In this document: piece by piece, positions 43,768 through 53,698 of the stretch
Numbering within the stretch: position 1 is the first letter of the stretch
Layout of the letters: every line of letters starts with the position of its first letter
NCBI GenBank assembly: GCA_037355855.1
Contig: CM074759.1
Span: 310,001 to 374,000 of the forward strand
Direction of reading: 5' to 3'
From: Pseudo-nitzschia pungens
Taxonomy: Eukaryota > Bacillariophyta > Bacillariophyceae > Bacillariales > Bacillariaceae
Length of the DNA: 64,000 nt
Notes under the pieces: generated by a model
The model's input: the letters and a program-made list of their open reading frames with translations, nothing else
The model's database searches: none
What the model was told of the DNA's origin: nothing
Made by a program: the position numbers and the translations under genes

Positions 43768-45519
43768 ATGACAACCCCCGCCGACATCAACGACAACGAC
43801 AACGCCGGCGGCAAATGCCGGCGTAGCGAGCTGCGATCCAGCCTCCGGATGTCCATCCATTCCAAGAAAGGCACCATGACCACCTCCGAGTTGCGGTTTC
43901 TCCAAGACCTCGTCGATGACGAAAATCTCGACGAGGAAGAACTCGCCAGGGCCAACGAAACCCTCCGGTGCGATCGCTTGTTCTTTTCCGTGGGCGCCGG
44001 CGGGAACGAATCGTCGTTTTCGTCGTCCTCGTTGGAGTCGTCTTCGCTTTCCCTTGGCGGTTGCGAGGGATCCCAGAGGCGCCGGGAATTGCTGGAGACC
44101 CGAAAGAAACTGGCGGCGGAACGAGCCAAGAAACGAACCGCCGCGCTCCTATGGAGAAAGGCATCGGCGGCGGCCAAGATGGTGGCCCGGCTGCAATCCA
44201 AGAAGGCCTTGTCGTCGTCGTCGGGATCGGCGGCCCCGAACCTCGGGGCGGTGGCCGAGGGATCCAACGACGACGACGATGGCGACGCGACCAGCGGGGA
44301 CGATGTTGCCTGCGTCCGGGAAGCGAGCACCCAGGAAGAAACCGAGTCGGAGGAAGAGGAAACCGAGGCCGCCGCCTATCGGGCCAAACCCGTGAATTTC
44401 CGGCGAGCCTCGGTCAACGTTTACGGGGGAGAAGGCTTTGAGATCTGCGACTTGGACCTCTTGGGCGAGATTTGCGAGGAGAAGGAGGAAGGCGAAGTTG
44501 AAGACGAAGACGAAGAAAAGAAAGAAGAGGACGACGAGGACGAGGACGAGAAACAGGACCCCCGAACGCCCGCGCGTCCGGGAATGGGCATGAGACAGAC
44601 CTCGGTCAACGTGTACGGTGGAAGCGGTTTCGAGGTCGCCGCCGAGGAACTCTTCGACTCCATCTACGAAAACGACGGCTCCAAGAAACTCTTCGAGGTC
44701 TACGATCCCTGGCTCTACCAGGAGACGGACGAGCAGGGCCACGACCGCACCAGCGTCTTTCGCGTCCTGGGAACCTCCCACGACGATCACGACTGCCACC
44801 CCCACGTCCTGTCGCCCATCCAGATGGAACGCCTCCAGGCCTTTCTGCCGGACGCCAAAAAGGGGGAGTCCTTCTGGCTCAAGTACTCGCTGGTCCGGGA
44901 CGGGTCTTCCCCCCTGGCCTTTTTGCAGCAGGTCCGGGCCAGCCCGCACACGCTCCTGGCGATGGAAACCATCGACGGGGAGGTCTTTGGGGGATTCTTC
45001 TCCGAGTCCTGGACGGTCCGGCCCGGGTATTTCGGGTCCGGGGAGACCTTTTTGTGGCGCATGAAGCACCGCCGGCAGGTGCACCACCACCCGGACGACG
45101 ACGACGCCGGAGAGACCAGCCTCTCGGAACAAATCGAGAAAGAGGCCGATCTGGAGGTCTTCAAGGCGGAGATCTACCTCGGCAACGACATGTACCAGAG
45201 TTGCAGCACACAGACCATCGCCGCCGGGGGGGGAGCCGCCTCCGGGGCCCGCGACTTTGGACCGGACCGGGGGGGGATCCACCCCGCCACGAGCATCGGC
45301 TTTGGCTTCGTGCTGGGATCTAACAGCGGGGCCTCGCTGGTGGAGGGATCCAGTTCGGCCTGCCTGACCTACCGGAGCCCGCCGCTGGCGAGCACCGAGA
45401 CCTTCGAGCTGGTCAACCTGGAGGCCTGGGGCTTTACCCCGTGCGGGACCGAGGCCGAGGCGCGGGTGCTGGAATACAAGAACATGTTCTTCCGGCGCCA
45501 CGCCAGCGCTCCATTCTAG
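43768..45519 (+). CDS. TLDc-domain protein
   Basis: A 583-residue protein whose ATG lies in CAAGCATGA. The N-terminal 300 residues are charged and disordered, with a basic helix (RRRELLETRKKLAAERAKKR) and long acidic runs. An SVNVYGGxGFE motif occurs twice, at about residues 216 and 280, each copy followed by a short hydrophobic helix. The C-terminal TLDc domain starts at VLSPIQMERLQAFLPDAKKG and includes WLKYSLVRDGSSPLAFLQQV, TLLAMETIDGEVFGGFFSES, a gap of acidic and Gly-rich inserts, then GIHPATSIGFGFVLGS, CLTYRSPPLAS and FELVNLEAWGF. TLDc proteins are linked to oxidative-stress resistance and V-ATPase regulation in other eukaryotes; that role is inferred. The very high GC content of the gene contrasts with its AATCA-rich leader. 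Confidence 0.85.
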   Translation: MTTPADINDNDNAGGKCRRSELRSSLRMSIHSKKGTMTTSELRFLQDLVDDENLDEEELARANETLRCDRLFFSVGAGGNESSFSSSSLESSSLSLGGCEGSQRRRELLETRKKLAAERAKKRTAALLWRKASAAAKMVARLQSKKALSSSSGSAAPNLGAVAEGSNDDDDGDATSGDDVACVREASTQEETESEEEETEAAAYRAKPVNFRRASVNVYGGEGFEICDLDLLGEICEEKEEGEVEDEDEEKKEEDDEDEDEKQDPRTPARPGMGMRQTSVNVYGGSGFEVAAEELFDSIYENDGSKKLFEVYDPWLYQETDEQGHDRTSVFRVLGTSHDDHDCHPHVLSPIQMERLQAFLPDAKKGESFWLKYSLVRDGSSPLAFLQQVRASPHTLLAMETIDGEVFGGFFSESWTVRPGYFGSGETFLWRMKHRRQVHHHPDDDDAGETSLSEQIEKEADLEVFKAEIYLGNDMYQSCSTQTIAAGGGAASGARDFGPDRGGIHPATSIGFGFVLGSNSGASLVEGSSSACLTYRSPPLASTETFELVNLEAWGFTPCGTEAEARVLEYKNMFFRRHASAPF

Positions 45520-46974
45520 TTTATTTGTCGGGTGGGGCGAGACGAGGCAATACGAGGCGAGGCGAGCGGTTTGGTGCTCGGATTGCAACGCAGCGCGAGA
45601 GGGATGCGACCTTTGGAGGGAATCCTCGATTGGTAAAATTAATTTGAAACGCATACATAGATATAGTAGTTACAGAAACGGTTACAGGCACAATCATATT
45701 ATTGATCCATTGCTTTTGGAACAGAGCAATCTTCTGCACGCATCACAAACGTTTCTATTACAGATTGGTTCATTATTTCATTCAAATTCGAGTATCGAGA
45801 TGGACGGCGAGATACAAAATGTTGGTCGAGCCGTTCCCCACCCATGCAGTACAAATACGGTGTCCTTCGAGATGCAGCAAATCATTACGAGGCAATCTTC
45901 GTGGTTATTGCGAGGATGATACACCATCACGCGATTCTCGTCATTGCCGTGGTTGAATTTAGCTCTCGTTCTTTGCCACCGCCATCGTCAATTTGGCTCG
46001 GGAGGAAGGCGCGCGGGAGTTTCAAGGAATTGCGGGCGGTTTACTCGCGATTCAACTTCCAATGTAATGCAATATCATGTTATATCCCATTGGTTCGATG
46101 GATCTCTCGAGTTGCGACAGGAGATCACCGATAAACGGCATAATTTTCGTGTCAAAAATGTCTCGCTGCAAATTAAAGTCTTTGCGGACCTACGGGCACG
46201 CCAAGGATGCCAATGAAATCAGGATTATGGGGACAAAGAGAATGCTCAAATCAAACAACGAAAAAGATGAGCTAAGGAAACGAACTAGATATAGATAAAA
46301 AAATAATGCCAAATTGACTCTAGAATTGATGGTATAGAGTTACAGAGCCAAAAGAATCTATAGTAAAAATCGACAGGAGGCCGCTCCGTCGACTCTCGCA
46401 ACATTCCCGCACTTGCTATGTATCAAAGGCTACGGCGACGGCTGCGGCGACTCAAAGATTTCTTTGAGACAATCGTCCAATGAGCTGCCCGCATTGTTCC
46501 CGTTCTGCACAATACCGCGGCGGTTCCCCACCTTGCTGGTAGCATGAATAATTATTGCTACCTTTTCGTCGACCGGGCGAAGAGCTCCTATAAGGAACCA
46601 AGAGTCGCAGGTCACAACTGTGTTGCAAATTACGACAGAAGCAAACCCTAAATTCGAAGGAAACACACATTGGTAAATCACTGCGAAGAAATCAGTTTAT
46701 ACAAGCGACTCGACTCACAATTCCACACCACTGTGTCGGGAAGACAGAGAGAGAGAGAGATTTGCGGGTAAGAATTCGCGTCGCGTCCCGTTTCTGTTTT
46801 CAAACCTCATTTTTTTTAAAAAAAAAAAAAAGCTTGCTCGCCGAATCACTCACTCGATTGCCGAAATGCTCTCCGGATCGTCCGAATCGAACGGCAACGC
46901 AAATCTTTCGACCGGCGATCCCCTTTGTTTCGTTTCGTTCCGTCGACGCACCGGTGGGTCGCGGCGACGGCCGA
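45520..46974. other. Convergent intergenic region
   Basis: Two genes end here. Short frames at 45644-46298 and 46430-46681 have no recognisable domains. A T8-A14 palindromic run lies at about 46809-46832. Nothing else identified. Confidence 0.5.
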
Positions 46975-48609
46975 CTACTCGGAGGATGGTTTGTCCCCGC
47001 CGGACGGCGATACCGCTGTCGCTGTCGCTGCCGGGGGCGGGGGCACCGCCGTCGTCAGTTCCCCCGTGTACACGTCCATGGTCGCCACCGCGGTCGTCCT
47101 GCGCTGCATCTCGTCGAAGTTCACCTCCGATCCGCGCGAAACAACGCCTCCGGCGGACGCTTCCCGGTGGGAAGCCGGTTCGGCATCGTCGTCCACCGTC
47201 CCCGCGATCCGAACGCCCGCCAGCCGCAAAATCGACTTGAGAATGTACGTCGTCTCGTCGGGGTTGGTGATCCAGATGCAGGGACAGGTCTGCCGCGCCG
47301 CGTAGTCGTTTCCGGTGTTGAGAAACTGGTCCCCGATGTGGAGCGTCTCGGCCTCCGGGACTCCCAGGTAGCTCTGCAAGATGCGGACCCCGACGCGCTT
47401 GTTTCCGACATCGACCCAGACGTCCCGTCCGCCGTTGAAGGCGCAGTACGGGATGGCCTTTCTGCCGGTGAGGTTCCGGTCCAGGTGGTCCTGGGCCCGC
47501 AGCACGGTCTCGTCGAGGGCCTCCCGGGGGATCGGCGGGGATCCCTGCTGGGGGACCAGTCCCACCGATCGCTTTTTGCGCAGGAACCGCGCCCGCAAAT
47601 TCTGGTCCTTGATGGATCCCTTGAGGGATTCCTCCGCCAGGTCCAGCAGCGCTTTGACGTCCGACTCGGGCCAGTTGGCGGGGGACTCCGGTCCGAGGTA
47701 CCGGGTCGCCGTCATCCACCCGCCGGCCCCGTGCTCGTTCACGGGATGGAGCTTGTAGTCCCTGCCGAGCCGCAGCAGGTAGTTGCACTCCCCGCCGAAC
47801 AGATAAAACCGCGCCAGCTGGTCGTCGGTGAGTTTGGGCGTCTTGCGCCGGAAGAACTGGAGGAGGCCGCTGAGGCGGAGCTCGTATTTTTCCGTCTGGT
47901 ACTCGTACCCGGCAGCCGTCACGACGGCCACCGTGACGCCGTTGCGGAGCAGCAGGTACAGATAGGTGGCCAGCTTGGGGTTGGACTCAAAGTTGGCCCC
48001 ATCACTGTAGAGCGTCTGGTCTCCGTCGAAGGTGATGAGAGAGGGCCCGCAGAAACGGCCATCCGTCGGGGTGCCGTCGTCGGCGGTGCTCTCGTCGATC
48101 CCGCCCAACAGATCCAGGCTCGGAATCACGGAAGCGTTGCCCTGGAGGGGGGTAAAGGCGGGCGAATCCAGCGGATTGGTGGGGGGCCGCATGCTCCTCG
48201 ACTGCGGAGCGGCGCCGAGGCTCGGCGAGGCGTGGTCGTTTTCGTCGTCGCAAAAGGCCATGATCTGTGCCAGGTTCAAAATGTGGCGAATCTCGTTGAA
48301 GCTAATGGCCAGGTGCCGCCTCCGGTCGAGTTTGTACTTGGCGTTGTACGCCTCATAGGCCCGGCGAAGCGGGAGGGGCGTGTGAAAGACGCCCACGGTC
48401 GGGACCAGTCGCTGCAGCCGGGATTGTCTGCCGGCGGAGGTGCTGCTCCCATTGCGGGGAGACGATGACGATGACGACGACGACGACGACGACGACGAGA
48501 GGCAGACCTCGCGGTGTTCGTTGACCAATTCTTCGAAATGCGAAAAGGTGTCGGCGCCCGTCGTGGCCAGGGCATCGAGAACAAAGGAATGCATCAGCAT
48601 GCTCTTCAT
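46975..48609 (-). CDS. ISN1: IMP-specific 5'-nucleotidase (ISN1 family)
   Basis: A 544-residue protein from the ATG at 48609. The frame is open to another ATG at 48831, which would add 74 residues with a hydrophobic start. The ISN1 core is clear: VPTVGVFHTPLPLRRAYEAY, RRHLAISFNEIRHILNLAQI, the HAD nucleophile motif LITFDGDQTLYSDG, VAVVTAAGYEY, FYLFGGECNYLLR, KKRSVGLVPQQG, PYCAFNGGRDVWVDVGNK, and HIGDQFLNTGNDYAARQTCP followed by WITNPDET. The enzyme hydrolyses IMP to inosine and phosphate in purine turnover and needs Mg2+. The segment before VPTVG carries a Ser run encoded by a CGA/GAC tract. The C-terminus is a Pro/Ala-rich extension. An upstream exon is possible, because a CACACAG acceptor-like sequence precedes the start. 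Confidence 0.9.
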   Translation of the reverse strand: MKSMLMHSFVLDALATTGADTFSHFEELVNEHREVCLSSSSSSSSSSSSSPRNGSSTSAGRQSRLQRLVPTVGVFHTPLPLRRAYEAYNAKYKLDRRRHLAISFNEIRHILNLAQIMAFCDDENDHASPSLGAAPQSRSMRPPTNPLDSPAFTPLQGNASVIPSLDLLGGIDESTADDGTPTDGRFCGPSLITFDGDQTLYSDGANFESNPKLATYLYLLLRNGVTVAVVTAAGYEYQTEKYELRLSGLLQFFRRKTPKLTDDQLARFYLFGGECNYLLRLGRDYKLHPVNEHGAGGWMTATRYLGPESPANWPESDVKALLDLAEESLKGSIKDQNLRARFLRKKRSVGLVPQQGSPPIPREALDETVLRAQDHLDRNLTGRKAIPYCAFNGGRDVWVDVGNKRVGVRILQSYLGVPEAETLHIGDQFLNTGNDYAARQTCPCIWITNPDETTYILKSILRLAGVRIAGTVDDDAEPASHREASAGGVVSRGSEVNFDEMQRRTTAVATMDVYTGELTTAVPPPPAATATAVSPSGGDKPSSE

Positions 48610-49767
48610 CCTGTGTGGTGTGGTGTGTAATCGATTGAAATTTGCGAAACAAACAATGTCGTGGATGGACGAAATGTAGCGAGGGACGTTGTGCGAATCC
48701 GGGCGGATAGCGTATAAACGGTAGGTGAGCGAGAAAATTCCGAGAGAAGGATGCAAAGAGCAGAAAAATCCGAGACAAAGTATTGGACACTGTGAGAAAA
48801 AAGAAAACGACGACAAGAACAAGAACAACATTCCCTTGTTTCAGCGGTGTCGTGCCAACCTACCATTCGATCAGTCCATCCCTCCTGTGAGGGGTGAGGA
48901 AATAATTGCGTCTCCGTGACGAGAAAGACATAGTAGTGGTACGGAGCAGAAACGACTTTCTATTTGTGTTGTGGTGCTGAGTTGTTCGGAGTTTGGTTGT
49001 GTTTGTTACAATTCCAGTTTTTCATTTCGGTAGGCGGGCCGTCCGAAGTGAATTTCAAACCTTGACGAAGATTCTTGCTGTTCGAGTAATAAATAATAAT
49101 AATCTTACTTCGTACTTCGAATTGCAGAATGATCACAATAATATCGTTTCGAACTTATCATGTACGAACACGTACTCGTAAGATTAGTCGTAACCTTACT
49201 CGTACTCGTAGTGTCACCTGTCACTTCCCATCAAACAGACAGAGTTCTGTTCTTGTCCGATTGTTGATTGAAGCAATGCATGACTTGCACGAATCGAATC
49301 TTACGAGAAAGTTGGATGTTCTTCTGAGAATGTTGAATCCAAATCTAGAATCGAATCAAAATCGAAATCTTGGAACAATTGATTGAGAAGGTGCACATGA
49401 TTGGATACATTTTCGAATGAATCATCATCGATCCATGAAGAACAACCCAATCACAAACATACTGGTACGGTAGCAACGAATGACAGTGCCAATGGGCCAA
49501 TCATACCTGTTACTCCTACCCGTACTAGTACCGGTACGTAACTTACTCGTACATCATCGTTGATCCTTTCCCTTCCCAATGCTGAATATATATTCTTACA
49601 CTATTAAACGTATCTTAATATGTACATCTAGTTGCTTCGAGGAATGAATGTAAGAATGAATCAATCAATCTTTCCCCAAAATGACCGTGACTACATAATT
49701 ACCAATACATTTTCATAGGCCCTGAAAAAGTGAATGACCCCAACACTGCGTCCGAAAACTGGTTCGC

Positions 49768-49815
49768 GACCCATCGCGACCCATCGCGACCCGATCGCAA
49801 CCCAATCGCGACTTT
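49768..49815. repeat. CGCGACCCATC short tandem repeat
   Basis: Four to five copies of a unit of about 11 nt (CGCGACCCATC and variants), about 550 nt upstream of the transposase frame. The position resembles the subterminal repeats of CACTA-like elements, but no terminal inverted repeat was identified. Confidence 0.55.
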
Positions 49816-49973
49816 TCTCAGAAAAACGCGACCACAATTTTTTATTTCACAACCTTTTTTCCACTATTCTCAACCTTATTCCTTTTTTTTCTCCATCTCT
49901 GCATCGGTTTCTGGAAAATGTTCTGATCTAGACCCTGATATTCAGTCCCTCGTCACCTTTTCATTCCATTTTA

Positions 49974-50322
49974 CACATTTGACACATTTGACTCAATATA
50001 ACAAATAATTTTTAATCAGATCATCTTCAATCACACAACAGTTACATCGCGCACCGTTGTAAAACTTTTTTTTTAAGTGGTGTCACCTAACATACCGGTA
50101 CCCCAGCTAAGAATCCTCCCTTCGCATCACAACAAACAATTATTTCAATTTATTTTATTTTCACCATGCCGAAAGCTTCCACATTTGACACACTTGACTC
50201 AACACAACAAATAATTTTAAATCCAATTTACCTCAATCACACCAAAGTGTTACGTCGTGCACCTTTGTGAACTTTTTTTTTCAGTGGTGTCACATCACAT
50301 ACCGGTACCCCAGCTAAGAATC
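49974..50322. repeat. Direct duplication of about 140 nt upstream of the transposase fragment
   Basis: Both copies run from ACATTTGACAC through AACAAATAATTTT, GTGGTGTCAC and TACCGGTACCCCAGCTAAGA. They are roughly 85-90% alike by eye. The start region CCATGCCGAAAGCTTCC also occurs twice, at 50165 and 50366, so the second copy carries the present start codon. Confidence 0.75.
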
Positions 50323-50366
50323 CCGGGACATGGCGTAAGAATCGTATCACAAAAACACACACCACC

Positions 50367-51875
50367 ATGCCGAAAGCTTCCTTGTCGAAAGCTTCGTCGG
50401 ACCCAAGGCACTTTGCCAATGAGCCCAGAATACCCAAGACATTCCATTGTCGCAACTGCATTGCCTCCGGAAGAAGGAGAAAATCACAGCAATCCTTCAA
50501 GGGATACAAACAAGAATCGAGCCACTTTCACACCTACCGATACGTATCTCAAGGCCTCTCCAGGCATCTCTATTCCAACAATGATTGCCGAACTTATTAT
50601 GTTAAGAACGATCTTATGGATTTTATTTCTTCTGCGAAAGCCGAAGTCACCCTCCCTTTGGTCCGACACACACCATCACAGTATGGACTGACAACGACAC
50701 AGAATGGACCACAAATCCCCCCCTCCCTTGCCGAAACGAACACCGCCGCAACAACTTCTATCCATACCTCACTCAATCCTCAAGTGATCGCCAATGTACT
50801 CATCCCACCCATGGACAGACAGGCAATCGAATCGCATATGGCTGAAAATGAGGAACAAATGAATGCAATCGATTCCGATGTTGATGTACCTGACAATTTT
50901 GATGCCAGTTCTGACACCGAAATATCTGATTCCGAAATCATGAAAAGCACCACCATTTCCATAAACGAAAGAGAGGAAACATTCCGGAATCGCACTCTGT
51001 TCCCACCCCGTCCGGAACTTATTGCTGAAATCAACCTCCTCAACATTATATCACAACACAAGCTACCTCTTTCCACTTATCAAACCATTTTCAACTGGGC
51101 GAAAGACAGCTACAATCTTCCTGGTTTCGATTTCAAGGTTACACCAACAAGAAAACGTGACGCAATTTTCCAAGAAATAAAAAAAAATCTTGGCATATCT
51201 TCCGAACCAAAATTTGAGCCCAAAATTGTGAATTGGCTTCCCGACAACAATCCCTCCCAAATCTACGTCCGCTCTTTTCTGGATGCTTTGTATTCCCTTC
51301 TGTCGAACCCAGATTTAATGATGGAAGAAAATTTGTCATTCCCCAACAGCAATACCCCCTTGTCACCAGAGCATTTCCCGGTTCGAACTGATTCTTGTCC
51401 TATCACTGAGTTGCACCACGGATCATGGTGGTCGGATTCCTGGAGATCCCTCTGCATAGAAGAAAATTCTGAAATCCTTGTTCCCATCATTTTTTACATG
51501 GATGGAATTAGCTTGGATGCGCACGGAAGACTATCACTGACTCCACTCAACATGACCCTAGGCATATTCAACATCGAAACCAGGAAAAGGCCGGAAGCAT
51601 GGACAACAATCTATTTTCATCCTGACTCAGATTTGGAGAGCATCCACCATTCAAGAAAACCATCTCCAAAAGAATCAATCCAAAACCTGCACAATGCCCT
51701 AGAAGTGGCGCTCCGATCTTTCAAAGAAGCATGCGAGTCCACCCAGGAAGGCATCCAATGGGATTTTCTCCCTTATGCCGGCCAATTGTGGCAAGTCAAA
51801 ATGAAATTTGACAGTAATTCGGCAGGCGGCCCCCACCTCAAGGATTGGCAACCACAACCAAAGAAAAAACCGTAA
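50367..51875 (+). mobile_element. N-terminal half of a DDE transposase (CACTA/Plavaka-like)
   Basis: A 502-residue frame with an ATG in CACCATGC. The N-terminus has CRNCIASGRRRK, then a polar Asp/Ser-rich linker. Residues from about 210 have YQTIFNWAKDSYNLPGFDF, which is like the leading region of Tnp2/Plavaka-type transposases. LVPIIFYMDGISLDAHGRLS plus LTPLNMTLGIFN matches the block around the first catalytic Asp (usually a D in ASDKT or YDG context followed by LSLGNI). The frame stops at LKDWQPQPKKKP, before the second and third catalytic acids, so it is only half the length of an active enzyme. Codon use is AT-rich, unlike neighbours. It is probably a truncated copy, although the remaining frame is intact. 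Confidence 0.6.
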
Positions 51876-52090
51876 TTACTAATTACCGTACTTTCGTGCT
51901 TCTGATACAAAAGCCAGAGTGCGAACTCGTACGCAAATCATTTGGGCGACGACATCACTCTCCTCCTGCCATACACTTTTCCTTCCCAACTAACGCTTCG
52001 AAGGGTTTTGTGCTCTCTTGCAGTTGCGGCATTGCAGCCGAAAAGAATCTTTTATCAAAAAGCATCGCATCGCATCCCATCGCATCACAC

Positions 52091-53698
52091 ATGGAAAAAA
52101 GGGGCGGCACTCCCTTCACAGCCACAAACAATCAAATCACGGAAGACGACGAGGAGGCCATGCCGGACTCCCGCGGTGTCAAGCACGAACATCATCCGAC
52201 GTCGTCGGTAGTGGTGATCGGCAACAACAACAACAACAACAATAATAATAATGACCACACCAAAGGCAAAGGAAAAAGCAACGGCAAGAGATACGTCACC
52301 GGGAGATGTGGTTTCACGGTCCGCCTCTCGGTGGCACTCTCACTAATCTATCTGGGCGTATTGGGAGTCGTCTTCCTGCTGCAGCAACAGAACCAAACCA
52401 ACGCCCTGCTGTTGTGTTCCGGGGGGAACAACCCCGAATTGCAATCCTCCGCCGCCGCCCTCCGCGAGTTTGTCGCCGCGAGAAAGTCCCCCGTTTCGGA
52501 AGTCCGCGTGGTGTCGCTGACCGAATCCGGCTTTGACATCTTTCGGAATCGGAATTTTGATCTGGCAATGCCAATGTCGTCGACGTCGTCGTCGTCGACG
52601 TCGAACCGAGACGAAACCGACGACTACGACGACTACGACGACGAATCCTCCGGGAAGGTTTCCGTGGAGTGGTTTCCGGCCTTTGACGGAAGGGACCAGG
52701 CCGTCCTCGACGAGTGGTCCGCGGTGACCAAACTCTACCGCCTCAACGCGACCGATTTTGTCGAAAATGCGAGGGGCACCAACGAGTACGCCAGCGCGCA
52801 CAGCGTGGGATGCTACCTGAGCCACTGGCGGCTCCTGGAGGGGGCCTGGAAATCCTGGAGCGGCAAGCTCAAGGACACGGACAAGGACAAGAGTACTAGC
52901 AGCCAACAACAAGAAGAATCACCACAAAAACGACGACAACAAAAACGACCAGACATGCTCTTTGTCTTTGAAGACGACGCGCACTGCGTCTCGAACATGG
53001 TCGATCGGACCTGGCAGGTCGTCCAGAAATTGCCTCGGGACTGGGATATCTTGTTCGTGGGCGGGAAACCCATGTCCTACCACACCATGGGAAAAAGCAT
53101 TGGGGATTTCGTCACCGCCACGGTGGAGACCCCTGTCGAAGCTTCCTACCGGCCCACGGACCAGCAACTGATCGAGCGCATGTGTCGCGGGGACTTCGGG
53201 ACGAGCCTGTCGGGGCCTTTCCCCCCCGAGGGCTGGAACGACACAAACACCGATGCCACGATAAATTCGGCCTCCACAGGACGGATGCCCCCCTATTGGA
53301 GAATCAAAAACCTGCTCAACACCAATTCGTATGTGGTCAACCCGAGACGAATTCGAAGGATCTTACGAGTCCTGTCCAAACCCATGTACCAGTACAAGCC
53401 CGTCGACGTGGTGCTCGCCGACGACATGTTTCGCGAGTTCTACGAAGGAGGCACCGTCTCTTCGTCTTCCGCTTCCGATCAACACAGCAGCAGCAGCAGC
53501 AGCAGCAGCGCCCCCCTCAAGGCCTTCATGACGCCGCTTCTGTTTTGCGATCAGGACATCAAGCGACTGGTGGCCGATCGGGACCGCCCCCCCAAATGGC
53601 AGGGCTACCACTGGTTGCCCTGGCGGGAAACGAAAGGATTCCCGGACGGGACGGCCTACGTGTGGGGAGAAATTGCGACCCCCGATCTCTGCAAGTAA
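52091..53698 (+). CDS. GT25-like glycosyltransferase, type II membrane protein
   Basis: A 535-residue protein from the ATG at 52091, 215 nt after the transposase remnant. A cytosolic tail with an Asn run leads to a signal-anchor (LSVALSLIYLGVLGVVFLLQ, about residues 75-94). The lumenal domain follows family 25 (procollagen galactosyltransferase and LPS-type). ASAHSVGCYLSHWRLLEGAW is the usual LSH block. FVFEDDAHCVSNM carries the metal-binding EDD. DWDILFVGGKPMSYH precedes SYVVNPRRIRRILRVLSKP and VDVVLADDMFREF. A Ser run near residue 472 is coded by AGC repeats. The fold predicts transfer of a sugar from a nucleotide donor in the Golgi; donor and acceptor are unknown. An earlier frame opening at 51845 lacks an ATG. 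Confidence 0.8.
   Translation: MEKRGGTPFTATNNQITEDDEEAMPDSRGVKHEHHPTSSVVVIGNNNNNNNNNNDHTKGKGKSNGKRYVTGRCGFTVRLSVALSLIYLGVLGVVFLLQQQNQTNALLLCSGGNNPELQSSAAALREFVAARKSPVSEVRVVSLTESGFDIFRNRNFDLAMPMSSTSSSSTSNRDETDDYDDYDDESSGKVSVEWFPAFDGRDQAVLDEWSAVTKLYRLNATDFVENARGTNEYASAHSVGCYLSHWRLLEGAWKSWSGKLKDTDKDKSTSSQQQEESPQKRRQQKRPDMLFVFEDDAHCVSNMVDRTWQVVQKLPRDWDILFVGGKPMSYHTMGKSIGDFVTATVETPVEASYRPTDQQLIERMCRGDFGTSLSGPFPPEGWNDTNTDATINSASTGRMPPYWRIKNLLNTNSYVVNPRRIRRILRVLSKPMYQYKPVDVVLADDMFREFYEGGTVSSSSASDQHSSSSSSSSAPLKAFMTPLLFCDQDIKRLVADRDRPPKWQGYHWLPWRETKGFPDGTAYVWGEIATPDLCK

Larger units (their letters stand above)
48610..50366. other. Intergenic region leading into a transposon remnant
   Basis: No gene supported. 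A CGCGACCCAT tandem tract (49768-49815) and a duplicated segment (49974-50113 and 50178-50322) precede the transposase fragment and probably belong to it. Confidence 0.55.
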
